The notes under the pieces: model-generated
Seen by the model: the letters and a program-made list of their open reading frames with translations, nothing else
What the model was told of the DNA's origin: nothing
The model's database searches: none
From: Solwaraspora sp. WMMD791
GTDB taxonomy: Bacteria > Actinomycetota > Actinomycetes > Mycobacteriales > Micromonosporaceae
Direction of reading: 5' to 3'
Length of the DNA stretch: 64,000 nt
Assembly (NCBI RefSeq): GCF_029581195.1
Contig: NZ_CP120737.1
Span: 62,001-126,000 of the forward strand
Program-made: the position numbers and the translations under genes
Part shown: positions 18,288-25,669 of the stretch, in pieces
Numbering within the stretch: the first letter of the stretch is position 1
Layout of the letters: each line of letters begins with the position of its first letter

Positions 18288-18794
18288 CGGTTGCTCCTCA
18301 CCCTGGTAGCCGGTTGTGGTGCGCTGGCGAACTGCGTCGATGTCGTGGCGTCGGGCCATCGAGGTACCCGGTGGATGCGCGTGGGCTCGGCAACGGCTGG
18401 CGGTCGTGGCCTCGACTGCCGGTGGGCCTGGGTGGAGTCGGGCGTCCCGGCACCGGCGGAGGCGCGGTGGTCCGGGCGCAGCCACGGTGGTCCCAGCGGG
18501 GGCGGGTGGTCCCGGTGATGGCGCTGCCCGCTCGGTGCCGTCCGCCGCCCTGTTGCAGCTCCCGCGTCTGCCGTTGCTCAGCGCGGTTGCCCCCGTGCTG
18601 CGGCGATATGAGCTATTTCAGCATGCACCGGCTTACCCTGCAACATCGATGATTGTCGACATCCGACAAGTTTGGTGCATGCTGTCGACAGTCGACGGTC
18701 ATGCCCCTGGTGACGTCGTGTGGGCTGAGCGGTGTGTCAGCCGTCGGGCGTTGCTACATTGATGAGTGTCGCTCAATCTGAGAGGTGTGTGCCC
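18288..18794. promoter_or_regulatory. 507-bp divergent intergenic region with nested repeats
   Basis: It separates the membrane-protein gene from the sugar dehydrogenase gene. A perfect 9-bp inverted repeat, GCATGCACC (18621-18629) and GGTGCATGC (18674-18682), encloses one copy of the palindrome TGTCGACA (18654-18661); a second copy follows at 18683-18690, 29 bp on. The AT-richer part around 18600-18700 is a likely regulatory region. No gene is supported here. Confidence 0.55.
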
Positions 18795-20336
18795 ATGAAG
18801 CTCAGATCCGTGGTCGGTGCCGTTCTCGCCGCAGCACTGGCGGCGACCGGGCTCGCCGCAGTGGCGACGGCCGCCACCGTCCCCGCCGCCGACCGGGCCA
18901 CCGGCCTGCTCGCCCTCGGCGACTTCGACTTCTCCCGGCCCGAGGTGGTCGCGACCGGCCTGACGGTGCCCTGGGGGATGGACTTCCTGCCGGACGGCAG
19001 TGCGTTGGTCGCCCAACGCAGCACCGGCCAGGTCGTGCGGGTCCGGCCCGGCATGCAGCCGCAGCCGGTCGTGACGATCTCCGGCATCACACCGGTCAGC
19101 GAGGGCGGACTGCTCGGTCTCGCGGTCTCGCCGACCTTCGCCCAGGACGACTACGTCTACGTCTACTTCACCACGGCCACCGACAACCGGATCGCCAGGT
19201 TCCGGCTCAGCGCGCCGCAGAACCAGCAGCCGATCCTGACCGGGCTCGTCCGGGCGAGCATCCACAACGGTGGCCGCATCGCGTTCGGCCCGGACGGAAT
19301 GCTCTACGCCGGGGTGGGCGACGCCGGTCAGACGGCCTCCGCGCAGAACCCGCAGAGCCGCAACGGCAAGATCCTGCGGATGCGTCCCGACGGGACGGTC
19401 CCGGCGGACAATCCGACGCCGGGCTCGCTGGTCTACAGCCTGGGGCACCGTCACGTACAGGGACTCGCGTGGGACGCCCAGGGCCGGCTGTACGCCACCG
19501 AGTTCGGACAGAACACCTGGGACGAGGTGAACCTGATCGTCGCGGGCGGCAACTACGGCTGGCCGACCGTCGAGGGCAGGGCCGACGATCCCCGGTTCCG
19601 GGACCCGCTGCTGGTCTGGACCCCGGCCGAGGCGTCGCCCAGCGGTGCCGCGATCGCCGGGAACCGGCTGTACGTGGCCGCGCTGCGCGGAAACCGGCTG
19701 TGGAACGTACCGCTCGACGGAGCCGGTGGGGTCGGCACCCCGACTGCGGAACTGATCGGCGCCTACGGTCGGCTGCGCACCGTCGAGTACGGTCCGGACG
19801 GCTGGCTCTGGGTGACGACCAGCAACCGGGACGGCCGGGGGACGCCGGCGGCCACCGACGACCGGATCCTGCGGTTCCCGCCCGTCGACGCCCCACCGAC
19901 CACCGCGCCACCGACGACCGCGCCACCGACGACCGCGCCGCCGACCACCGCGCCACCGACCACCGCGCCACCGACGACCGCGCCGCCCACGACCGCACCA
20001 CCGACCACCGCGCCGCCGGTCGGCGCGTGCAGCGTGTCCTGGCAGGTCAACCAGTGGAGCAACGGCTTCACCGCCGACGTGCGCGTCACCAACCGGGGCG
20101 CGTCGGTCAGCGGCTGGACGCTGACCTGGACCTTCCCCGGCAACCAGCAGATCACCAACGGGTGGAACGCCCAGATCGGCCAGTCGGGTCAGCAGGTGAC
20201 GGCGCGCAACGCCGCGTGGAACGGCAACCTGCCGGCCAACGGTACGGTGAGCTTCGGTTTCCAGGCGACGTACAGCGGAAGCAACCCGCGTCCGTCGGAC
20301 TTCCAACTCAACGGCGCCCCCTGTCAGGTGGTCTGA
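18795..20336 (+). CDS. secreted PQQ-type sugar dehydrogenase with C-terminal CBM2
   Basis: A 513-residue exported protein. The ATG at 18795 has GAGGTG upstream; the signal peptide ends ATA-AT (about 27). Residues about 45-365 are a six-bladed propeller of the glucose/sorbosone dehydrogenase family (VPWGMDFLPDGS, GGLLGLAVSPTF, NGGRIAFGPDGMLY, GHRHVQGLAWD, ATEFGQNTWDEVN), the group that uses PQQ or related cofactors to oxidise aldose sugars. Eight PPTTA repeats form the linker (about 367-406), then CBM2 runs to the C-terminus. Binding to polysaccharide while oxidising released sugars would place an electron source beside the LPMOs. Whether it uses PQQ cannot be shown from sequence alone. Confidence 0.9.
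   Translation: MKLRSVVGAVLAAALAATGLAAVATAATVPAADRATGLLALGDFDFSRPEVVATGLTVPWGMDFLPDGSALVAQRSTGQVVRVRPGMQPQPVVTISGITPVSEGGLLGLAVSPTFAQDDYVYVYFTTATDNRIARFRLSAPQNQQPILTGLVRASIHNGGRIAFGPDGMLYAGVGDAGQTASAQNPQSRNGKILRMRPDGTVPADNPTPGSLVYSLGHRHVQGLAWDAQGRLYATEFGQNTWDEVNLIVAGGNYGWPTVEGRADDPRFRDPLLVWTPAEASPSGAAIAGNRLYVAALRGNRLWNVPLDGAGGVGTPTAELIGAYGRLRTVEYGPDGWLWVTTSNRDGRGTPAATDDRILRFPPVDAPPTTAPPTTAPPTTAPPTTAPPTTAPPTTAPPTTAPPTTAPPVGACSVSWQVNQWSNGFTADVRVTNRGASVSGWTLTWTFPGNQQITNGWNAQIGQSGQQVTARNAAWNGNLPANGTVSFGFQATYSGSNPRPSDFQLNGAPCQVV
19893..20012. repeat. eight 15-bp units encoding the PPTTA linker
   Basis: Eight consecutive copies of a CCACCGACCACCGCG-like unit with wobble-position changes encode (PPTTA)8 between the propeller and CBM2. 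A typical slippage-prone linker repeat; a related PPPTTAPPTT linker occurs in the second LPMO gene. Confidence 0.95.
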
Positions 20337-20352
20337 CGGAAAAGCGCCAGTG

Positions 20353-20392
20353 TCGGCCTGGTCGGGTGTGCCTGCTGCCCTGACCAGGCCGA
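20353..20392 (+). terminator. terminator-like hairpin after the sugar dehydrogenase gene
   Basis: TCGGCCTGGTC (20353-20363) pairs perfectly with GACCAGGCCGA (20382-20392). A further GGG/CCC pair inside the loop region extends the stem with a bulge. It starts 17 bp after the stop codon. Confidence 0.7.
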
Positions 20393-20406
20393 ACTTAGTT
20401 GGTATC

Positions 20407-20435
20407 TTGACGTTAATCGATGGCGGCGCTACCTT
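20407..20435 (+). promoter_or_regulatory. promoter of the ricin-GH43 gene
   Basis: -35 TTGACG (20407-20412), a 17-base spacer and -10 TACCTT (20430-20435) lie about 75 bp before the ATG at 20510. Confidence 0.5.
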
Positions 20436-20509
20436 TCCGGTACGTCCGGGCATGACGTCACCCCGCGAGTCGACCGCGTGGTGACCCAGACCGGAAGGAA
20501 GCCGTACCG

Positions 20510-22000
20510 ATGCACCGACCGCACCCACCCCGGCGCCGGCACGCCCGGCTGGCCGGTGCCCTGGCGGCCCTGGCGGCGACCCTGACCAGCGCCGTCCTCG
20601 TCGCGCCCATTGTCGCCGCCCCGGCCGCGTACGCCGCGACCGTCGACACCTCGACCTGGTACGTCCTGCTCGCGCGGCACAGCGGCAAGGCCCTCGACCT
20701 CTACGATCTCGCCACCACCGACGATGCCCCGATCGTGCAGTGGGCCCGCAACGACGGTGCCTGGCAGCAGTGGCGGTTCGTCGACTCCGGGGACGGCTAC
20801 TACCGGCTGCGGTCCCGGCACAGCGGTAAGGTGCTCGACATCCGTGGTTCCTCGACAGCCGACGGCGCACAGGTGGTCCAGTGGGCCGACCTGAACCGGG
20901 CCAGCCAGCAGTTCCGGCTCGCCGACTCGGCCGGCGGGCACGTCCGGCTGATCAACCGGCTCAGCGGCAAGGCACTGGACGTCTGGGAACGCTCGACCGC
21001 CGACGGTGCCCGGGTCAGCCAGTGGACCGACTGGGACGGCCAGAACCAGCAGTGGCAACTGGTGCCGGTCGGCACCGTCGGCGGTACGACCCCGCCACCG
21101 ACCACGTCGCCGCCGGCGACCTACCCGGCCCCGATGCGGGTGGCCGGCGACGTCGGCGTGCACGACCCGACGATGGTGCGCCGCCCGACCGGCGGCTACC
21201 TGCTCGCCCACACCGGCACCGACATCGCGCTGAAGACCTCCACCGACCGGGTGACCTTCCGCGACGCCGGTGCGGTGTTCCCCGGCGGCGCGCCGTGGAC
21301 CACCCCGTACACCGGTGGTAGCCGCAACCTCTGGGCACCGCACCTGACGTACCGCAACAACCAGTACCACCTGTACTACTCGGCCTCCACGTTCGGCTCG
21401 AACCGGTCGGCGATCTTCCTGGCCACCAGCCCCACCGGGGCGTCCGGCAGCTGGACCGACCGGGGACTGGTGATCGAATCCCGGACCAGCGACGACTTCA
21501 ACGCGATCGACCCGCACCTGACCGTCGACGAACAGGGCCGCTGGTGGTTGAGCTTCGGCTCCTTCTGGTCCGGCATCAAGATGATCGCCATCGACCCGGC
21601 GACCGGCCGACGCGCCGACGCGACGGTGCACGCCCTCGCCGGCCGGGGCGGGGCCGCGATCGAAGCGCCCACGCTGATCCGCCGAGGTGCCTACTACTAC
21701 CTGTTCGTCTCGTTCGACCGGTGCTGCCAGGGCGCGGCCAGCACCTACCGGGTGATGGTCGGACGCTCCACCAGCGTCACCGGGCCGTTCGTCGACCGCT
21801 CCGGCACCCCGATGACCGCTGGCGGCGGCACCCAGATCCTGGCCGGACACGGCGCGATCAACGGCCCCGGGCACCAGGACGTGCTGACCGACACCGACGG
21901 TGACTACCTCGTCTACCACTACTACGCCGACAACGGGGCCGCCCTGCTCGGCATCAACCGGCTCGGCTACGACGCGGCGGGTTGGCCGTACCTCTACTGA
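20510..22000 (+). CDS. secreted ricin-lectin / GH43 arabinan-type glycosidase
   Basis: A 496-residue exported enzyme. ATG 20510 follows CGGAAGGAAGCC. The signal peptide ends AYA-AT (about residue 43). Residues about 50-190 are a ricin-type beta-trefoil with three repeats (RHSGKALDLY, RHSGKVLDIRG, RLSGKALDVWE), each ending in a QQW/QQF motif. A short PPPTTSPP linker leads to a five-bladed GH43 domain (about 208-496), with general-base Asp in VHDPTM, modulating Asp in NAIDPHL and acid Glu in AIEAPTL. This set is typical of endo-arabinanase/arabinofuranosidase-like GH43 enzymes acting on arabinan side chains of pectin. The lectin is close in pattern to that of the pectate lyase at 61988. Confidence 0.92.
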   Translation: MHRPHPPRRRHARLAGALAALAATLTSAVLVAPIVAAPAAYAATVDTSTWYVLLARHSGKALDLYDLATTDDAPIVQWARNDGAWQQWRFVDSGDGYYRLRSRHSGKVLDIRGSSTADGAQVVQWADLNRASQQFRLADSAGGHVRLINRLSGKALDVWERSTADGARVSQWTDWDGQNQQWQLVPVGTVGGTTPPPTTSPPATYPAPMRVAGDVGVHDPTMVRRPTGGYLLAHTGTDIALKTSTDRVTFRDAGAVFPGGAPWTTPYTGGSRNLWAPHLTYRNNQYHLYYSASTFGSNRSAIFLATSPTGASGSWTDRGLVIESRTSDDFNAIDPHLTVDEQGRWWLSFGSFWSGIKMIAIDPATGRRADATVHALAGRGGAAIEAPTLIRRGAYYYLFVSFDRCCQGAASTYRVMVGRSTSVTGPFVDRSGTPMTAGGGTQILAGHGAINGPGHQDVLTDTDGDYLVYHYYADNGAALLGINRLGYDAAGWPYLY

Positions 22001-22006
22001 CCGGGG

Positions 22007-22714
22007 TCACTCGGCCACGGACAGGTCGATGGTGTGCGCCGCGTGGTTGGCCTTCGCCGCCAGGTACCGCACGTTCGCCGCCGACACGTGCACGCCGGTC
22101 GGGATCTGTTCGCTGACGGTGACCCCGAGCTGGGTGAGTTGTGCCGCCTTGTCGGGGTTGTTGCTCAGCAGCGCGACCCGTCGGACGCCGAGCGCGATCA
22201 ACATCTGCGCGGCGACCGTGTAGTCCCGCTCGTCCTCGCCCCGGCCCAGCGCCACGTTGGCCTCGAACGTGTCCAGCCCGGCGTCCTGCAGCGCGTAGGC
22301 GTCCAGCTTCGCGTACAGCCCGATGCCGCGCCCCTCCTGACGCAGGTAGAGCAGGAAACCACCACTGGTGGCGATCCGTTCCACCGCCTCGCGCAGCTGC
22401 GGACCGCAGTCGCACCGCTGACTGCCGAAGGCGTCACCGGTCAGGCACTCGCTGTGCGGGCGTACCAGGGGCGGTTCGCCACCGTCGTCGGCCCGGTCCA
22501 GCACCTGGCGCCAGTCGCCCAGCCCGAGCGCGACGTGCTCGCGCCGGTCGGCCAACCCGTCGAAGGTGAACACCCGGGCCTTGGTGGTGTAGCCGTCGGC
22601 GAACCGCAGCGGCACCGTGACCTGCCGACGGACCGCAGCGGTCGACGGTACGGCGACCGTCGGGCCGGCGGTGAGCTTACCGTTGACAGGTGCGTGGGGC
22701 GGCGGTTCAAGCAT
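22007..22714 (-). CDS. ribA: GTP cyclohydrolase II (stand-alone)
   Basis: A 235-residue enzyme that opens GTP to a ribosylated diaminopyrimidinone phosphate, formate and pyrophosphate. The zinc cysteines are Cys90, Cys101 and Cys103 in HSECLTGDAFGSQRCDCG; the GTP-binding RQEGRGIGLYAKL begins at Arg125, with the catalytic-site Tyr123 kept. There is no fused DHBP synthase (RibB) domain, and no lumazine or riboflavin synthase gene nearby, so this is unlikely to be the housekeeping riboflavin copy. GAGGAAG precedes the ATG at 22714. It is convergent with the GH43 gene and divergent from the RibD-C-like reductase gene, 136 bp away. Streptomyces are known to carry several such paralogues with altered chemistry. 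Confidence 0.9.
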   Translation of the reverse strand: MLEPPPHAPVNGKLTAGPTVAVPSTAAVRRQVTVPLRFADGYTTKARVFTFDGLADRREHVALGLGDWRQVLDRADDGGEPPLVRPHSECLTGDAFGSQRCDCGPQLREAVERIATSGGFLLYLRQEGRGIGLYAKLDAYALQDAGLDTFEANVALGRGEDERDYTVAAQMLIALGVRRVALLSNNPDKAAQLTQLGVTVSEQIPTGVHVSAANVRYLAAKANHAAHTIDLSVAE

Positions 22715-22850
22715 CGGTACTTCCTCTTCGGTGACGGGGCTGCGGCGACGTCGACATCGGCATGGCCGAGGTCGGCGCGTGGGCGGTACGGAAGAATGTG
22801 TGCCGGCCTCACCTGCAGGCTATCTGTCGATCGACGCGGAGGAGCCATCA

Positions 22851-23543
22851 GTGGTTGAGCGACCCTACGTCCTGCTCAGCTGCGGCATGTCGATCGACGG
22901 GTACCTGGACGACGCCGCCGGCGAGCGGCTGCTGCTGTCCAACGACGCCGACTTCGACCGGGTCGACGCGGTGCGGGCCGACTGTGACGCGATCCTGGTC
23001 GGGGCGGGCACGATCCGTCAGGACGACCCGAGGCTGCTGGTCCGCTCGGCGGACCGGCGCCGCCGGCGGCAGGCCCGGGGGCAGCGGCCCACCCCGCTGA
23101 AGGTCACCGTCACCGGACGCGGCGACCTGGACCCCGAATCGCGGTTCTTCACCCACGGGGACGTGGACAAGCTGGTGTACTGCGCGACCGGCCATCTCGA
23201 CCGTGCCCGGCGACGGCTGTCCGCCGTCGCCACGGTCGTCGACTGCGGCGACCCGGTCGACCTGGTCCGGGTCGTCGGCGACCTGCACGAGCGCGGCGTC
23301 GGGCGGCTGATGGTCGAGGGCGGCGGCCGGATCCACACCCAGTTCCTCACCGCCGGGCTGGTCGACGAACTGCACCTGGTGGTCGCCCCGATCTTCGTCG
23401 GCGACTCGCGGGCACCCCGGTTCGTCGGTGACGGCCGGTTCCCGTGGCACGCCGACTCCCGGGCCACCCTGGCCGAGGTACGTCAGATCGGCGACGTGGC
23501 GCTGCTGCGCTACGCGATGTCGCCCCGGTTCGGCGACCGGTAG
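22851..23543 (+). CDS. RibD C-terminal-domain reductase (diaminopyrimidinone reductase-like)
   Basis: A 230-residue DHFR-fold protein of the RibD-C/RIB7 family, which uses NAD(P)H to reduce the ribosyl group of the pyrimidine made by GTP cyclohydrolase II to ribityl. Visible motifs are SCGMSIDGYLDD (about 10-21), ADCDAILVGAGTIRQDDP, RLMVEGGGRIHTQFL and LVDELHLVVAPIFVG. GTG 22851 is chosen because GGAGGAG stands just upstream. There is no deaminase domain, as in fungal and archaeal enzymes that reduce before deamination. Its place beside ribA supports a joint two-step route from GTP. Confidence 0.88.
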   Translation: MVERPYVLLSCGMSIDGYLDDAAGERLLLSNDADFDRVDAVRADCDAILVGAGTIRQDDPRLLVRSADRRRRRQARGQRPTPLKVTVTGRGDLDPESRFFTHGDVDKLVYCATGHLDRARRRLSAVATVVDCGDPVDLVRVVGDLHERGVGRLMVEGGGRIHTQFLTAGLVDELHLVVAPIFVGDSRAPRFVGDGRFPWHADSRATLAEVRQIGDVALLRYAMSPRFGDR

Positions 23544-23578
23544 CCGGCGCACCGCCGCCGCCACCGTCGCCGGTCGCG

Positions 23579-24613
23579 TCACGTCGCAGGCTGCGGTCGC
23601 AGCCGTACCCGCAGCCGTCCGACCGGGACCTTGCGCAGCCCGCGCAGGGTCAGCACGGCGGCCCCCGGCAGGCTCGCGGTCAGCGCCAGCAGACCGTAGA
23701 CGACGGCGACCGTCAGCCCCAGCTCCGCGCCGAGCCCGGCCGCGCCGAACGCCCAGGCGGTCGCCCCTTCGCGCGGTCCCCAGCCGCCGACGTTGAGCGG
23801 CACCGCCATCGCGAGAAAGGCCAGCACCATCAATGGCAGCAGCAGGTGCAGCGGCGCGGTCGCCCCGGCGGCCCGGGCGGCGACCAGGAAGGTGGCGAGG
23901 TGACCGGCGAGCGCCACCACGGACAGCAGCAGCACGCCCGGCCAGGTCCGTCGGGCCAGCAGCCCGCCGCGCAGATCGGCGGCGGTACGCCGAAGGGCCC
24001 GCCGCCACCAGCCGACCGACGTCGGCTCGTCCGCCGGCTTCAGCTGGCCTGCCGGTGCGGCCCGTGCCGCCCGTACGGATCGCGTGGTCGCCCGCCGCCG
24101 CAGCACCGCGCCCACGCCGAGCGTGACCGCGACCAGCGCCACCGTGGCCACCGTGAGCTGGGCGGCGGTGACCACACCTGCCGGCACCGGCACCGGCAGG
24201 GTCAGCAGGACACCCGCGGCGACCGCGAACAGCACGACCTGACCGGCGGTGCGCTCCAGCACCACCGCTCGGACCCCGCCACCGACGTCGGAGACCGTAC
24301 GGCCGTGCCGGACCGCGCGGTGCACGTCACCGAGCACCCCGCCGGGCAGCGCCGCGTTGAGGAAGATCGCCCGGTAGTAGTCGGCGACGGCGGTGCGTAC
24401 CGGCAGCCGTAGCCCCATGCCCCGGGCGACCAGACACCAGCGGGCCGCGCTGCAGACCGTACTGAGCAGGCCGATCCCGACGGCGAGCAGCAGCGTCTGG
24501 GCCTCGATCACCCGTACCCCGTCGAGGAAGGCCCCGGTGCCGAGCCGCCAGACCAGTACGGCCAGGATCGCGATTCCGCCGACCAGCCGCAGCCAGGGCC
24601 AGATCCTGCCCAT
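23579..24613 (-). CDS. UPF0104 / LPG-synthase-TM-like integral membrane protein
   Basis: A 344-residue polytopic membrane protein of the group annotated as lysylphosphatidylglycerol synthase transmembrane region (AglD/UPF0104), without any aminoacyl-transfer domain. About eight hydrophobic segments are visible, with conserved-looking FLNAALPGGVLGD-V, ERTAG and VPLNVGGWGPREG. Members are thought to move or present lipid-linked molecules. ATG 24613 overlaps the TGA of an 18-codon leader frame (TGATG) and has no Shine-Dalgarno of its own, so translation is probably coupled. The position after methyltransferase and glycosyltransferase genes suggests export or membrane handling of their product. 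Confidence 0.82.
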   Translation of the reverse strand: MGRIWPWLRLVGGIAILAVLVWRLGTGAFLDGVRVIEAQTLLLAVGIGLLSTVCSAARWCLVARGMGLRLPVRTAVADYYRAIFLNAALPGGVLGDVHRAVRHGRTVSDVGGGVRAVVLERTAGQVVLFAVAAGVLLTLPVPVPAGVVTAAQLTVATVALVAVTLGVGAVLRRRATTRSVRAARAAPAGQLKPADEPTSVGWWRRALRRTAADLRGGLLARRTWPGVLLLSVVALAGHLATFLVAARAAGATAPLHLLLPLMVLAFLAMAVPLNVGGWGPREGATAWAFGAAGLGAELGLTVAVVYGLLALTASLPGAAVLTLRGLRKVPVGRLRVRLRPQPAT

Positions 24614-24669
24614 CACGCCGCGCCACGGCCGATGCCGGCCGTACGCCACGGGCTGATCGCCCTGTGCAT
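24613..24669 (-). CDS. 18-codon leader ORF coupled to the membrane protein gene
   Basis: ATG 24669 follows a strong GAGGAGG with 6-base spacing and encodes MHRAISPWRTAGIGRGAA, ending at a TGA that overlaps the ATG of the membrane protein gene. The ribosome-binding site clearly belongs to this frame. It may only deliver ribosomes to the main gene, or it may be the remnant of a frame-shifted N-terminus. Confidence 0.45.
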   Translation of the reverse strand: MHRAISPWRTAGIGRGAA

Positions 24670-24725
24670 GCCTGTCCTCCTCGGTGAGCCTCCGATGTCA
24701 GATACGCGGCGACGACGCCTGCGGT

Positions 24726-25553
24726 TCACCTCGGCACCACCAGTAGGTCACGGTGCTCGACGGTGACCTGCAGCTCGCCGGCGGTAGCGGCGGCGAGCCG
24801 GCGCTGCCGGTAGCCGCCGGGCCGGCCGGCCAGTTCCGGCTGCTGCTCGTACGCCGCCGCGATCCAGCCGTCGAGCCAGCGGGAGGTCAGCTCCGCCTGC
24901 TCGGGGCCGAGCCGCCAGGGACTGGGCCGCACCAGCACGCTCGCCCCGCGCCGGGTGAACGCCTCGGTGGCGGCCTCCACGGCGTCCGGGCCCAGCAGTG
25001 GCCGGCCGGCGCTGTGCCGACGCTGGTGGTCGTTGAACGCGGCGGACAGCGCGTCGTCGAGCGGGTCGGCCGGGTGCATCCGTACCTCGCCGACCACCGT
25101 CAGGGTCAGCAGCGCCGGGCAGCCCACCGCCAGGATGGTCGCCGCCAGGGTGTCGACCTCGTCGCGGGTGAGCAGGTCCAGCAGCGCGGAGGCGGTGACC
25201 AGCCCGGCGTCGGCGAGGTCGTCGGCGGTGAGCGCCGTGACGTCGTCGCGGCGGACCGTCGCGGTGACCGGTGCGCCGTCGGCAGCCGCCGGGGGCATCG
25301 CGGCCTCCGCGTACCGCAGCAGTTCGAGGTCGCGGTCGTGCAGCACCCAGTGCTGCTGCCCGGCCAGGCGCGGCGCCAGCCACCGGCCCATCGACCCGGT
25401 GCCGCAACCGAGGTCGTGCACCTCGGTCCGGGTGCCGCCGGCGAGCAGCCGGCCCAGTTCGGCGACCAGTTCGGTCGACCGGGCCTGCGCGTCCGCCGGT
25501 TCCCGCAGCCCCAGCCAGGCCGGGCTGTACCCGGACGACTCGATCGTCTCCAC
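24726..25553 (-). CDS. class I SAM-dependent methyltransferase
   Basis: A 275-residue methyltransferase. GTG 25553 has GGAGGGAG five bases upstream; longer frames run into Arg-rich non-protein-like sequence. The SAM-binding glycine motif is VHDLGCGTGSMGRWLAP (about 47-63), followed by an acidic loop HDRDLELL and an ADLADAGLVTASALLDLL motif IV region. A long C-terminal part ends LTSRWLDGWIAAAYEQQPE. The acceptor substrate is not evident. It lies downstream of the glycosyltransferase gene after a 116-bp gap, all in one leftward direction with the pterin-type genes. Confidence 0.85.
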   Translation of the reverse strand: METIESSGYSPAWLGLREPADAQARSTELVAELGRLLAGGTRTEVHDLGCGTGSMGRWLAPRLAGQQHWVLHDRDLELLRYAEAAMPPAAADGAPVTATVRRDDVTALTADDLADAGLVTASALLDLLTRDEVDTLAATILAVGCPALLTLTVVGEVRMHPADPLDDALSAAFNDHQRRHSAGRPLLGPDAVEAATEAFTRRGASVLVRPSPWRLGPEQAELTSRWLDGWIAAAYEQQPELAGRPGGYRQRRLAAATAGELQVTVEHRDLLVVPR

Positions 25554-25669
25554 ATGCGCTCCCTCCGCCGCTGACGCGGCGCCGTGACGTTGTGGCGCCG
25601 GATCCGTGCGTGCCGGATCCATGGCACCGGGTGTGGTGCGGCCCTGGTGCGGCCTCGGTGCGGCCGACG

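Noticed and set aside
19893-20012. Short regular repeats considered as CRISPR
   Set aside because: The 15-bp units are contiguous, in frame and encode a PPTTA linker; there are no spacers.
18699-20870. Long minus-strand open frame across the sugar dehydrogenase and GH43 genes
   Set aside because: It spans two genes that are clear on the other strand and is low-complexity.
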